From positions 379,501 to 443,500 of the forward strand of contig NZ_VFIY01000005.1 of assembly GCF_006385175.1 (NCBI RefSeq): a stretch of 64,000 nucleotides of DNA, written 5' to 3'. The DNA comes from Emcibacter nanhaiensis (GTDB lineage Bacteria > Pseudomonadota > Alphaproteobacteria > Sphingomonadales > Emcibacteraceae). Position numbers and translations under genes: made by a program. The notes beneath the pieces were generated by a model. That model saw only the letters and a list, made by a program, of their open reading frames with translations. It was not told the DNA's origin and did not search any database. Shown piece after piece: positions 1 through 7,574 of this stretch. Each line of letters opens with the position of its first letter. Within the stretch, counting starts at the first letter, position 1.

Positions 1-1401
1 GGCCATATGCCGGGACAGGCTCTGGGCGGTGTCGCCCTTTTGCACGGTAATCACCTTGATGCGCTTGGCCTTCACTTTGTCGGCTTCGGAAGCACTGAGC
101 TTGCGGAAGCTGTAGGCCATGGTCTTGAGGCCTGGTTCCAGCGCGGCGACATTATTCTGCGGCATGATCATCAGGAAGTGATAGGCCTGGGTGGCGGAAT
201 AGCGGATTGCCACCATGCGCACCAGCACCGGCTGGTTGCTGAGGGTGCCGGTGGTGGTGGCGGTCAGTCCGGCCATGCCGTTGATGGTCATGTCCTGCCA
301 GTTTTCCAGTGCGCCATTGTCGCTGATGCTTTTCCAGGCTTCATTCATATATTGCTGCAGGCTTTTGCCCTCGGCGCTGCCGCCGGCGAAGATAACGGCC
401 GCGCCTTCTGCGGCGCCGCTGCCCTGGGCGACGACGGCGGTGGAGCTGTTGCTCATTTTATAATTTTCCGGCACCTCGAAGGTGAACAGCATCTTGGGAT
501 GCCAGAAGATGCGGCCGCGGATCAGGCCCTGGTCCGGATTGTCGCCGTAAATCATGCCGTCGATGACGCTGAGATAGCGGTCGTGTCCCGAATCGCGGCT
601 GCCCTGGGCGATGCCGGTATCCCTGGCCAGTTGATAGGCGCGGCTGGCCCGGTCCTCGGTATTGGGGTGGGTCGAGAAAAATTCCGGCGTGCGTTCCGAC
701 CCGCTGCGGTTGGCGATCAGGTCGGCGAGGTCGCTTTCGGCCTTCAGGCTGTCCAGCATGTGGCCGGCGCCGTAAGGATCGATGCCGGCCCGGCTGGTGT
801 AGCGCACGCCGAGGCTGTCGGCCTGGTATTCCTGGTCGCGGCTGTAGCTCAACAGGTACAGCTGGGAGCCGTAGTTGACCAGGTTCGCCACTTCCTCGCT
901 GCCGGCCAGGACGCCGACCCCGGCGCCAAGAATATTGGCGAAGACCGACTGGTTGTAGCGTTTGGCGGTATGGCGGGCGGTGACATGGCCGATTTCATGA
1001 CCCAGCACGCTGGCCATTTCCGCCTCGGAATTGAACAAGGCGAGAATGCCGCGGGTCACATAGATATAGCCGCCGGGCAGGGCGAAGGCGTTGACGATCG
1101 GGCTGTCCAGCACGGTAAAGGTGAAGCCCAGTTCCGGCAGCTCGGACACCGCCGCCAGCCGGCCGCCGACCGTGGCCACATAGCCGCCGATATTCGGGTC
1201 GTCATAAACGCCGCCATGCTCCTTGATCACCGAGGGGTGGGCCTCGGCGCCCAGCGAAGCTTCCTGGCTCGGACTCATGAAGGGGGTGAATTCCCGCTGG
1301 CCGGTGGCCGGATTAAGGGTGGTACACCCCGCCAGAGAGACGATCATCAGACCGCCCACAAGCCATTTGCTGACAATTCCGGTGATTTTGTTCAATGCCA
1401 T
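1..1401 (-). CDS. M48 family metalloprotease, lipoprotein (3' end outside window)
   Basis: Zinc metallopeptidase of family M48, probably a periplasmic lipoprotein in envelope quality control, like BepA/LoiP. The ATG at 1401 opens a reading frame that stays open to base 1, so 467 residues are seen and the C-terminus is missing. The N-terminus is a lipoprotein signal with lipobox LAGC followed by TT. The zinc motif HEIGH lies at residues 135-139 (bases 985-999) and a downstream EYQAD supplies the expected third ligand. The visible C-terminal part ends in VQKGDTAQSLS, a LysM-like stretch common in this subfamily. It is the last gene of a minus-strand run with a thermonuclease-like gene 29 nt upstream and a thioesterase before that. 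The long plus-strand frame over it is a shadow. Confidence 0.9.
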   Translation of the reverse strand, partial: MALNKITGIVSKWLVGGLMIVSLAGCTTLNPATGQREFTPFMSPSQEASLGAEAHPSVIKEHGGVYDDPNIGGYVATVGGRLAAVSELPELGFTFTVLDSPIVNAFALPGGYIYVTRGILALFNSEAEMASVLGHEIGHVTARHTAKRYNQSVFANILGAGVGVLAGSEEVANLVNYGSQLYLLSYSRDQEYQADSLGVRYTSRAGIDPYGAGHMLDSLKAESDLADLIANRSGSERTPEFFSTHPNTEDRASRAYQLARDTGIAQGSRDSGHDRYLSVIDGMIYGDNPDQGLIRGRIFWHPKMLFTFEVPENYKMSNSSTAVVAQGSGAAEGAAVIFAGGSAEGKSLQQYMNEAWKSISDNGALENWQDMTINGMAGLTATTTGTLSNQPVLVRMVAIRYSATQAYHFLMIMPQNNVAALEPGLKTMAYSFRKLSASEADKVKAKRIKVITVQKGDTAQSLSRHMA

Positions 1402-1430
1402 GTTCTGTTACTCCCCTCATCGGCTGCTGA

Positions 1431-2225
1431 TCAGTCCGGCGCCGACCCGACAATCTGGACCTGTTCCGGATGGGTCAGCTGGATCATGGGGCCATTATAA
1501 TATTTAAGCCAGCCCCTGACATGAATTTTTTTACCGGGCAAATGGGACAGTTTGATGTCCGAGTCCAGGAACAGCCGCCGGGCCTTGCCCTCGACCACCA
1601 GGGTGAAGTCGGTGCGCCAGTCATCGCCGAAATTGATGAACACCCGGCCGCGTACGCTGGCCACATCCCTGACCACGCCTTCGACGATCTGGAAACTGTC
1701 GGTGAAGCGTCCCGCCTCCAGGTGATGCTTGATGGCGTAGTAGCTCAAGGCCCACATGCCGCGCCGGGCCTCTCGCGCGTCCCGCTCGATCGCCTGCATG
1801 TCGCGCACCAGCGCCCGGTTGTCGCGGAAGCTGTAAACCCGGGCCATGCCGCGGCGGAGCATTTTCCCCTGGACCCAGCTGCCGTCTTCCAGGAACAGAT
1901 GGGCCAGGGCCCGGCCATAGCGGTCGGTCTGCCGGCCGCCGTAGCGTAGCGAGACTTTCTTGCCGAGGGTCAGCTGCTCAAGTGCCTGCTTGGACTCTTT
2001 GGCGAAGGGCCATTCCTTGAAGCCGCTTCGGCCCAGCGGCAGTTTCGGCGCCTGCAGGCCGACGAGGCGCACCTGGCGGCCGTCCTCGAGCCGCAGCGTA
2101 TCGCCGTCGACCACCTCCGTGACCAGCAACGGTCCCTCCGGCGGAGACAGTCCACTAAAATCCGCCGCCCGGGCCAGGGCGGGCAGGACCAACAGCAGGA
2201 GGAAGGGAAGGAGGCGTTTCATCAT
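1431..2225 (-). CDS. thermonuclease-like (SNase domain) secreted protein
   Basis: 264-residue exported protein with a staphylococcal-nuclease-like OB fold. A signal peptide (MMKRLLPFLLLLVLPALARA) is followed by the typical strand VVDGDTLRLEDGRQVRLVGL and then YGRALAHLFLEDG, the usual SNase succession. The C-terminal ~90 residues form an additional domain ending in a GWLKYYNGPMIQLTHPEQ stretch that resembles the nucleic-acid-binding or OB parts of related proteins. The catalytic pattern is only partly recognisable, so nuclease activity is not assured. It sits 12 nt downstream of the thioesterase gene and 29 nt upstream of the M48 protease on the same strand, so the three are probably cotranscribed. 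Two adjacent ATGs (2225 and 2222) could start it and neither has a strong Shine-Dalgarno. Confidence 0.82.
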   Translation of the reverse strand: MMKRLLPFLLLLVLPALARAADFSGLSPPEGPLLVTEVVDGDTLRLEDGRQVRLVGLQAPKLPLGRSGFKEWPFAKESKQALEQLTLGKKVSLRYGGRQTDRYGRALAHLFLEDGSWVQGKMLRRGMARVYSFRDNRALVRDMQAIERDAREARRGMWALSYYAIKHHLEAGRFTDSFQIVEGVVRDVASVRGRVFINFGDDWRTDFTLVVEGKARRLFLDSDIKLSHLPGKKIHVRGWLKYYNGPMIQLTHPEQVQIVGSAPD

Positions 2226-2237
2226 GGGGGCCTGGGG

Positions 2238-2654
2238 CTATTGTTCGGCGGCCAGCATGGCCCGGGCTTTGGCGGCGATCTCTTCCGGGAAGGGAACGGC
2301 CTTGCGTTTGGTGCGGTCGAGATGGGCGCCGATCAGCTCGCTGGTGGCGACTTCCTGGCCGCTTTCCGCGTCATACATGACGTGCAGGAACTTGATGGTC
2401 TTGTTGTTGATCTCCAGCAGTTTTGATTTGATCACCAGCAGGCGGCCGACCATCACTTCCGCCTTGTAATGGGTGGTATTCTGCAGGGCGGCCATGCCCA
2501 TGCCGCTGCCTTGCACATAGTCCTGGGTGAGGCCGAGCGCGGAGACGAAATGCCAGGTCGCCTCGTCAAACTTGGCGGTATACCATTGCACATTCATATG
2601 GCCCATATGGTCCAGCTGGGTGGGATAGACAATGCCGCGATAGGTTTCGATCAT
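2238..2654 (-). CDS. hotdog-fold acyl-CoA thioesterase
   Basis: 138-residue single hotdog domain of the 4-hydroxybenzoyl-CoA thioesterase / YbgC type, expected to hydrolyse an acyl-CoA in the cytoplasm. The diagnostic N-terminal pattern DHMGHMNVQWYTAKFDEA is present; the Asp is the presumed catalytic residue, and the length is usual for the family. A late LIGAHLDRTKRKAVPFPEE stretch matches the last strand and tail of these enzymes. It is the first gene of the leftward run (thioesterase, SNase-like, M48 protease). The substrate cannot be told from sequence, and no acyl-CoA pathway gene adjoins it. Confidence 0.85.
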   Translation of the reverse strand: MIETYRGIVYPTQLDHMGHMNVQWYTAKFDEATWHFVSALGLTQDYVQGSGMGMAALQNTTHYKAEVMVGRLLVIKSKLLEINNKTIKFLHVMYDAESGQEVATSELIGAHLDRTKRKAVPFPEEIAAKARAMLAAEQ

Positions 2655-2781
2655 GAGTGTACTCGACTGGTTTATTGTGATTGTTTATGTGCCGGGGAGA
2701 CAGGATAGACCGGGAGACGGGGGAAATAAAGAAGTCTTCTTTCCGCCATGCTATGGAAGATATTGAATTAAGAGCTGAAAT

Positions 2782-3597
2782 TTATTTCAAAGGTTCAATA
2801 TGAGTTGGATTATCTGGATCGATTATACCCCAAGGCATCTTTTCATAATCCATGATAGGTCTTCCAAAAATACAAATATTCCCGTCTTCTTTCGTGGGCC
2901 AAAAGATACCAACCGGTGCAACATTTGCATGTTCATAGATTTTCACCATTTGGATTGGCCCACCTACACTAGGGAATCGATTGCTTCTGATTATGTCGCG
3001 TAGAATACAAAATGGCTCCATATTGAAGGAGCCCTTATCAATTTTATCCTTTGATTTTAACATCTCCACGAGCATGTCTTTTGCCTCTGCAACAGCATCT
3101 TCGTCTCCATTAAACGCGATTACCTTTTTAGAATTATCATTTTGTCCTTGCCAAGGAGTGGTGGGTCGAAATGTGAATTTATCAATATTGCTGTCGAAGT
3201 GCAGTTTCCAGATACGAAATTCTTTCATTTTCCATGAGTATCCACTTAGAACGAACACTGCCTCCGGGGGAGACGGTGAAATTTGTCCATGAGGAAGGTT
3301 GGAAATGAAACTTCTTGAATGATTGAAAAGTCTAACTAAGTGGCCTTTCAAGTCTGTAATATCCATTGCTCTGGATACAGCAGGTGGATAAAGGCGTATC
3401 CCGTCAATTGCTTGTTGTATAAATGGGTAAGCATCGTTGGTAATACCCGCAAATGAAATCACTGCATCACTTCTAGGGAGTTGAAAAATTTTTGGATTTC
3501 CATCCCAACTCTGTCCGCCTGAAAGTCTGCTATCTGAGATTACGATTAGTTCCCGTGTAGACTTCACCGTTCTAATCCAAGACATGCTTAAGGTCAT
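2782..3597 (-). CDS. Ntn-hydrolase-like protein (HslV/Anbu-like N-terminus), AT-rich island gene
   Basis: 271 residues, no annotated family recalled with certainty. The first ~60 residues closely follow the opening of proteasome-type Ntn hydrolases. Thr2 comes directly after the start Met, where processing would expose it as nucleophile. It is followed by a strand ending in ISDSR (compare ASDSR in Anbu and VDSR in proteasome beta subunits), then a Lys in PKIFQL (proteasome Lys33 equivalent), then ISFAGITNDAYPFIQ (compare FAGGTADAF in HslV). The start ATG has an AGGGTG ribosome site about 8 nt upstream, which supports Thr2. No signal peptide or membrane segment is seen. The gene is much more AT-rich than its neighbours and lies beside tRNA-Arg, which suggests transfer. 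No unfoldase partner (HslU-like ATPase) adjoins it. The fold is an inference from motif order and the substrate is unknown. Confidence 0.6.
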   Translation of the reverse strand: MTLSMSWIRTVKSTRELIVISDSRLSGGQSWDGNPKIFQLPRSDAVISFAGITNDAYPFIQQAIDGIRLYPPAVSRAMDITDLKGHLVRLFNHSRSFISNLPHGQISPSPPEAVFVLSGYSWKMKEFRIWKLHFDSNIDKFTFRPTTPWQGQNDNSKKVIAFNGDEDAVAEAKDMLVEMLKSKDKIDKGSFNMEPFCILRDIIRSNRFPSVGGPIQMVKIYEHANVAPVGIFWPTKEDGNICIFGRPIMDYEKMPWGIIDPDNPTHIEPLK

Positions 3598-3774
3598 GAC
3601 GTCACCCTAATTCACTGATCTCAATTTATAGTAGAGTAATATACATGCTATCTTGTTGCATAGCTAATTTGCGTTATCTTTGTCATTATGTGCCATGTCA
3701 GCCACTTAGAACTAGGGCACAATAAGGTTGACTTGAGAGGCGCTTTTCGGCATCACTGAACTCACTGAAACGAG

Positions 3775-3851
3775 GGTCCCGTAGCTCAGCAGGATAGAGC
3801 ACCAGATTCCTAATCTGGGGGTCACAGGTTCGAATCCTGTCGGGATCACCA
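3775..3851 (+). tRNA. tRNA-Arg (anticodon CCT)
   Basis: Full cloverleaf. The acceptor arm GGTCCCG (3775-3781) pairs with CGGGATC (3841-3847) with one G-U pair. The anticodon stem CCAGA/TCTGG flanks loop TTCCTAA with anticodon CCT at 3809-3811. The T-arm ACAGG-TTCGAAT-CCTGT is standard. The discriminator is A3848 and CCA is encoded at 3849-3851. It decodes AGG and is probably the only copy of this isoacceptor, a type often used as an integration site. A rho-independent terminator follows immediately. Confidence 0.97.
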
Positions 3852-3852
3852 A
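3833..3852 (+). repeat. att-like direct repeat, copy 1 (tRNA 3' end)
   Basis: Twenty bases starting AATCCTGTCGGG and ending in CACCAA cover the T-arm and acceptor 3' half of tRNA-Arg. An identical copy lies 138 bp downstream at 3971-3990. Duplication of a tRNA 3' end is the usual scar of site-specific integration. Confidence 0.8.
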
Positions 3853-3856
3853 AATC

Positions 3857-3886
3857 AAACCGGCCCTTTGCGGCCGGTTTTGTTTT
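3857..3886 (+). terminator. rho-independent terminator after tRNA-Arg
   Basis: Inverted repeat AAACCGGCC / GGCCGGTTT around a CTTTGC loop, followed by TGTTTTT. It starts six bases after the tRNA CCA end and is placed to terminate the tRNA transcript. Confidence 0.85.
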
Positions 3887-3970
3887 TGGTTCTGGCGCCG
3901 CCCGGATTTGGACCTTGTTCGTTCACGGAGCGTCAGCGGAGTAGACGAGGCAGTCGAGAGACTGACCGTC

Positions 3971-3990
3971 AATCCTGTCGGGATCACCAA
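3971..3990 (+). repeat. att-like direct repeat, copy 2
   Basis: Exact 20-base copy of the tRNA-Arg 3' end. The bases before it do not fold as a tRNA, so this is a fragment and not a second gene. The 118 bases between the copies hold the tRNA terminator and no credible gene. Confidence 0.8.
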
Positions 3991-3993
3991 TAA

Positions 3994-4022
3994 AAAAAGC
4001 CGGGAATTTAACCCGGCTTTTT
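3994..4022. terminator. bidirectional terminator
   Basis: AAAAAGCCGGG / CCCGGCTTTTT with loop AATTTAA. The A-run on one side and T-run on the other let it work in both directions. It lies just past the stop of the leftward acyltransferase gene and downstream of the tRNA/repeat unit. Confidence 0.85.
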
Positions 4023-4046
4023 ACTTTCTGGTCGGCGCTTTAAATT

Positions 4047-5231
4047 CTATTCCGCCAGTTGCGGCTGCGCGGATGCCCTCCGTTCCCGGGCCTTCATCGG
4101 CACCCCGAACAGCGGGCGCAATAAGGGGGTCCGCCGGATGACATATTCATGGAGCAGCAGGCAGCCGCCCGCGGTGACAGTCAGGATCACGAGAAATTCG
4201 CTCCAGACGCCAAGCCCCATCGGATCAACCATTACGCCCGCGAGCACGATCAGAGTCTGGTGCAGGATATACCAGGGGAACACCGCCTCGGTGCAATAGC
4301 TGAGTAGCTTCCCCGGCCGGTTGAGGTAAGTCTGTCCGGCGCCGAGGATCGCCATGATCGTCACCCAGGCATAAAGCGGGTACATGGCGCGGACGATATT
4401 CTCGATCCAGGTGATGCCGCCAAACCAGTTATCCCAGTTGGCCCACAGAAGGAACAGGCTGACCGCCAGGAGTACTGTTCCCACGGCCGCAATCCGCCAG
4501 GTCCGGGCGAGCACGTCCCAGAAAGTGCTGTTTTTGGCCAGCAGGAATCCGATCAGGAAATAACTGCCATAGCGGGCGTGTGCGCCCCAGTCGCCCCACA
4601 GGGCATAGGTCTGGGGGAAGGCGATATCTGTGGTGAAGCGGTAGGTGATGAACAGTGTCGCGGGCAGAATAAACAGCCGGCCCCCACCCATCAGAGCGCC
4701 GAACCAGGGCCGGTCCAGCACGTCCGCCAGTTTGCGCACTGCGGGCAGCAGCGGCAGCAGCAGCATGGTATAGGCCAGGAGATAGGCCACATACCAGAGA
4801 TGGTTCCAGGTCGGCACAATGATGGAGAAGTTGCCGTCAGCAGACAGGTAGCGTCCGTAAAATTCCAGATAACCGGGGGTGATTTCCCCTGTTGCCAGGA
4901 GCTGGAAATAGGATTGCGGCGTGACAATCACCAGTATCCCGAACAGCAGCGGGATGAATAAGCGGCCAAAGCGGCGGACGGCAAAGCGGGCGACCGAACC
5001 ATTCTTGTCAACGGCATAGCGCAAGGCGACGCCGGAAATCAGAAACAGCAGCGACATCCGGAACGCGCTGGAGAGCCACATGAAATGATCGAGCGTGTCA
5101 TTCATATGCACGCTTTTGACATGCCAGCCCTCGCTGTTGAAAAACATGCCGATGTGATAAAAAATAAGGATGCCAAAGGCGATTACCCTGATCCAGTCCA
5201 GATCATAACGCCGGGTTGAATTTCTGTCCAT
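4047..5231 (-). CDS. acyltransferase family 3 membrane protein
   Basis: 394-residue polytopic membrane protein of the acyltransferase-3 (OafA/OpgC-like) family, which moves acyl groups onto glycans or other envelope molecules. The family's opening is present: RRYDLDWIRVIAFGILIFYHIG, with the expected Arg and His in the first membrane segment. About ten hydrophobic segments follow, including FRMSLLFLISGVALRY. The ATG at 5231 was chosen because GGAG lies 6 nt upstream; the TTG at 5243 is a weaker option. It is divergent from a LytTR regulator gene, and three LytTR-type repeats lie in the shared promoter region, so the regulator probably controls it. The acceptor molecule is unknown. Confidence 0.85.
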   Translation of the reverse strand: MDRNSTRRYDLDWIRVIAFGILIFYHIGMFFNSEGWHVKSVHMNDTLDHFMWLSSAFRMSLLFLISGVALRYAVDKNGSVARFAVRRFGRLFIPLLFGILVIVTPQSYFQLLATGEITPGYLEFYGRYLSADGNFSIIVPTWNHLWYVAYLLAYTMLLLPLLPAVRKLADVLDRPWFGALMGGGRLFILPATLFITYRFTTDIAFPQTYALWGDWGAHARYGSYFLIGFLLAKNSTFWDVLARTWRIAAVGTVLLAVSLFLLWANWDNWFGGITWIENIVRAMYPLYAWVTIMAILGAGQTYLNRPGKLLSYCTEAVFPWYILHQTLIVLAGVMVDPMGLGVWSEFLVILTVTAGGCLLLHEYVIRRTPLLRPLFGVPMKARERRASAQPQLAE

Positions 5232-5323
5232 GTCAGTCTCCAATGCGGTTGCGGTTAGTGATCTGCACTGTGGCAGAGCAACTGGGGCCGGTGCACGCCT
5301 GATGGTGCCTGCGGCGTCTGTCA

Positions 5324-5338
5324 GGGACGAACGGTGAG
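5324..5338 (+). promoter_or_regulatory. LytTR-type operator repeat 1
   Basis: GGGACGAACGGTGAG. Its complement contains ACCGTTCGT, which fits the published LytTR consensus [TA][AC][CA]GTTN[AG][TG] at every position. First of three repeats in the divergent promoter region. Confidence 0.6.
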
Positions 5339-5354
5339 GCGGTTTTTTTGGCCA

Positions 5355-5369
5355 GGGATGAGCGGTGAG
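5355..5369 (+). promoter_or_regulatory. LytTR-type operator repeat 2
   Basis: GGGATGAGCGGTGAG, starting 31 bp after repeat 1, about three helical turns. The shared pattern of the three copies is GGGAYRARCGGTRAG. Confidence 0.6.
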
Positions 5370-5375
5370 TGGCTT

Positions 5376-5390
5376 GGGACAAGCGGTAAG
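5376..5390 (+). promoter_or_regulatory. LytTR-type operator repeat 3
   Basis: GGGACAAGCGGTAAG, starting 21 bp after repeat 2, about two helical turns, so all three copies would face the same side of the helix. Confidence 0.6.
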
Positions 5391-5414
5391 GTGCTGTTAT
5401 TTTATCGCTTTTAC

Positions 5415-6266
5415 ATGATTAAAGACTGGCGTATGCTGCGACTCATGGAAACTCTGCGGACATATTGGCAGGCGATGGTGCAGATGGCGCTGCGGGACCG
5501 TTTGCTGCATTTTCTCGCGGCGTTCACTTTCGGTATTACCGTTGTCAATATCATGACCTATATTTCGGATGCGCGAAGGCAAGGCGGCGAGCCGGACCTG
5601 CTGCGACCGGTCATTACCGAATTTTCCAGCGCCCTGGCGCTTGTACTTCTGCTGCCGGCGCTGTTTGTCTTTTTTGATCGCCTGCCCCTGACCCGAAAAG
5701 ACTGGGTCCGGCTCCTGCTCCCCTATTTTGCGGTCAGCGTTGCCTTTTCTTTGCTGCATGTGACCATGATGGTCCTGATGCGGAAACTGGCCTGGGTCGT
5801 CTTGTTTGACGGCACTTATGATTTTTTTTCCAATGGTCCGGGAGATATCCTTTACGAGTATCGCAAGGATCTGCTGAGCTTCCTGCTCTATGTGTCGGTG
5901 CACAAATTGCAGCGGCAGGTAAAGATGGCGGGAAAAGCCGGCCGGGAGAAAGCGCCTGTGGTCCTGAAAAGCGGGGCGACCACGATTCACCTCTATCCTG
6001 ACGATTTTCTCTATGCAAAAGCCGCCGGCAATTATGTGGACATTACCTCGGGGTCGGGCACACAGCTGGCCCGCATAACACTTTCTGACCTTGAAAACCT
6101 GCTGCAGGACAGCGGGGCCGACGTGGTGCGGATTCACCGCTCTGCTATCGTCAATCGCAGTTCCATCGTGGAAACCGCGCCGATTGCCGGCGGGGATATG
6201 AACGTGAAACTGAAGGGAGGCGAGATGTTGCGCGCCAGTCGCCGTTACAAGGAGCGTCTGCTGTAA
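5415..6266 (+). CDS. LytTR-domain transcriptional regulator with membrane-embedded N-terminus
   Basis: 283 residues from ATG 5415. The N-terminal ~160 residues hold about four hydrophobic segments (for example LLHFLAAFTFGITVVNIMTYI and ALALVLLLPALFVFF). The C-terminal ~100 residues are a LytTR DNA-binding domain with the family strands DDFLYAKAAGNYVDI, then LENLLQDSGADVVRIHRSAIVN and ASRRYKERLL. The protein has no receiver domain, so the membrane part probably senses the signal. ATGs at 5433 and 5445 are alternatives and none has a good ribosome site. An upstream GTG at 5334 is rejected because the operator repeats fall inside that extension. It is divergently paired with an acyltransferase-3 gene, a pairing often seen with such regulators. 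Confidence 0.85.
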   Translation: MIKDWRMLRLMETLRTYWQAMVQMALRDRLLHFLAAFTFGITVVNIMTYISDARRQGGEPDLLRPVITEFSSALALVLLLPALFVFFDRLPLTRKDWVRLLLPYFAVSVAFSLLHVTMMVLMRKLAWVVLFDGTYDFFSNGPGDILYEYRKDLLSFLLYVSVHKLQRQVKMAGKAGREKAPVVLKSGATTIHLYPDDFLYAKAAGNYVDITSGSGTQLARITLSDLENLLQDSGADVVRIHRSAIVNRSSIVETAPIAGGDMNVKLKGGEMLRASRRYKERLL

Positions 6267-6353
6267 AATATTTCCGGACAGTCCGCACAAAACATCTTTC
6301 GCAATGAGTGTTGTTGGCTATACTTCGCGGACAAGTAAAAGGGGTATCTTGCC

Positions 6354-6788
6354 ATGAAACATCAGATCAGCACCAGCATTGACATCAAGGCCCCGCCGGC
6401 CGAGGTCTGGAAGATCCTGACCGATTTTGACAGCTGGGGCGAATGGAATCCCTTCATTCCCAGGATCAGCGGCGATCAGGTCAAGGGCGGCAAGGTATCG
6501 GCCTCTATCCGCACCCCGGGCGGCAAGTCCATTTCCTTTACCGCGACAATCACCGACTATGAGGCGGAGAAAGTGCTCGAATGGTACGGCAGCCCGCCGA
6601 TTCCGGGGCTGTTTTCCGGCCGTCACTGGTATCGGCTCGAACCCATAGACGGCGGCACCCGTTTTTCCCAGGGAGAAAAATTCAACGGCCTGCTGATCCG
6701 GCTGTTGAAAAAGACCCTGGATACCACCGTGGTAGACGGCTTCCAGCAAATGAATGAAGCCCTGAAGACGCGCGCGGAAGGGAACTAA
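6354..6788 (+). CDS. SRPBCC family protein
   Basis: 144-residue START/Bet v1-like (SRPBCC, polyketide-cyclase-type) protein. Its opening is typical: ISTSIDIKAPPAEVWKILTDFDSWGEWNPFIP. An EWYGSPPIPGLFSGRHWYRLEP stretch and the long C-terminal helix DTTVVDGFQQMNEALK complete the helix-grip fold. Such proteins bind hydrophobic ligands and the ligand here is unknown. It has no membrane segment or signal, stands alone, and ends at a strong terminator shared with the convergent PEP-CTERM gene. Confidence 0.85.
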   Translation: MKHQISTSIDIKAPPAEVWKILTDFDSWGEWNPFIPRISGDQVKGGKVSASIRTPGGKSISFTATITDYEAEKVLEWYGSPPIPGLFSGRHWYRLEPIDGGTRFSQGEKFNGLLIRLLKKTLDTTVVDGFQQMNEALKTRAEGN

Positions 6789-6809
6789 AGGCTTCCTTAT
6801 CCCGTGAAA

Positions 6810-6837
6810 AAAAGCGGCCCCGTTCGGGACCGCTTTT
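6810..6837. terminator. bidirectional terminator between SRPBCC and PEP-CTERM genes
   Basis: AAAAGCGGCCCCG / CGGGACCGCTTTT around TT, with one mismatch, between convergent genes ending at 6788 and 6860. Confidence 0.85.
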
Positions 6838-6859
6838 CGAGTCTGGCGGTCCGGCAAAT

Positions 6860-7504
6860 TCAGCGACGGCGGCGGCGGGCCAGGCCGATGCCCGCGAGGC
6901 CGAGGCCGAGCAGGGCCAGCGTGGCGGGTTCGGGCAGCTCGTTCTGATTGATCACCAGATAGTCCAGGGAGAACCAGGAAGACGGTTCATTGGCCCGGAT
7001 TTCCAGATAATGGATGTCCTCGAAATTGAAAATATAGGTTTCCATGGTTTCGGTCAGCTCAAAGGCGCTGCTGGAGACAATTTCGTTGAGGTCCGCATCG
7101 TAGCCGAACAGCTGCAGGGTCTCGGCGCTCCAGAAATAGTCGACGCCCAGTCTGGCAAAGCGGCCGAGGGTGAAATCCGCCGGGCCCTTGAAGTCGATCC
7201 ACAGGCTCAGCGGCCCGCCCGCATTCCAGGCATAGGCGGTGCCGCTTACGTTGTACGGGGCCGCGGGTGCCGGCGGGTCGGCCACGGTCCCAATGGCCCA
7301 GCCGGGTGAGCCGTTGTAGAAGAGCGGGACGCCGGGTGTTTCGCCATAGGCCCATTCATAGCCGTAATAAGTGTCGCTGATCCCCAGGTCGGCGAAAGTG
7401 TCCATGACCTGATATTCTTCAAAATCGATGATCACGGCCCGGGCCGGGGCGGCGCCAAGGATGAGCAGAAAGGCGCCGATAAGGATACGGAATATTTTTG
7501 TCAT
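6860..7504 (-). CDS. PEP-CTERM sorting domain protein (paralogue 1)
   Basis: 214-residue exported surface or extracellular protein. It has an N-terminal signal peptide (LIGAFLLILGAAPARA) and a C-terminal PEP-CTERM tail: PEPATLALLGLG, a short hydrophobic span, then LARRRRR. An exosortase is expected to process this tail, but none is encoded in the window. The body begins VIIDFEEYQVMDTFADLGI and contains a jelly-roll-like region (LWIDFKGPADFTLGRF, YIFNFEDIHYLEIRAN). It is clearly homologous to the next gene, 70 nt away on the same strand, so the pair is a tandem duplication. Function is unknown; such proteins are often linked to exopolysaccharide or floc formation. Confidence 0.9.
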   Translation of the reverse strand: MTKIFRILIGAFLLILGAAPARAVIIDFEEYQVMDTFADLGISDTYYGYEWAYGETPGVPLFYNGSPGWAIGTVADPPAPAAPYNVSGTAYAWNAGGPLSLWIDFKGPADFTLGRFARLGVDYFWSAETLQLFGYDADLNEIVSSSAFELTETMETYIFNFEDIHYLEIRANEPSSWFSLDYLVINQNELPEPATLALLGLGLAGIGLARRRRR

Positions 7505-7574
7505 GGCAGGTTCTCCACAAGTTCCCTCAAGGCAAAAGGAAAGCGGCCCACTCAGCTGATCGCAGGAGCTGCTT

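Noticed and set aside
7-1500. Long plus-strand open frame over the left edge
   Set aside because: It is antisense to the M48 protease, which has a lipobox and HEIGH motif. The plus-strand product is a His/Gly/Ala-rich shadow without domains.
3712-3990. Minus-strand ORF across the tRNA-Arg locus
   Set aside because: It is the antisense reading of a tRNA plus its duplicate. Products of this kind are well-known false proteins and it has no ribosome site.
3900-3990. Second tRNA gene suggested by the repeated 3' end
   Set aside because: Only the T-arm and acceptor half are duplicated. The preceding bases make no D-arm, anticodon arm or 5' acceptor strand.
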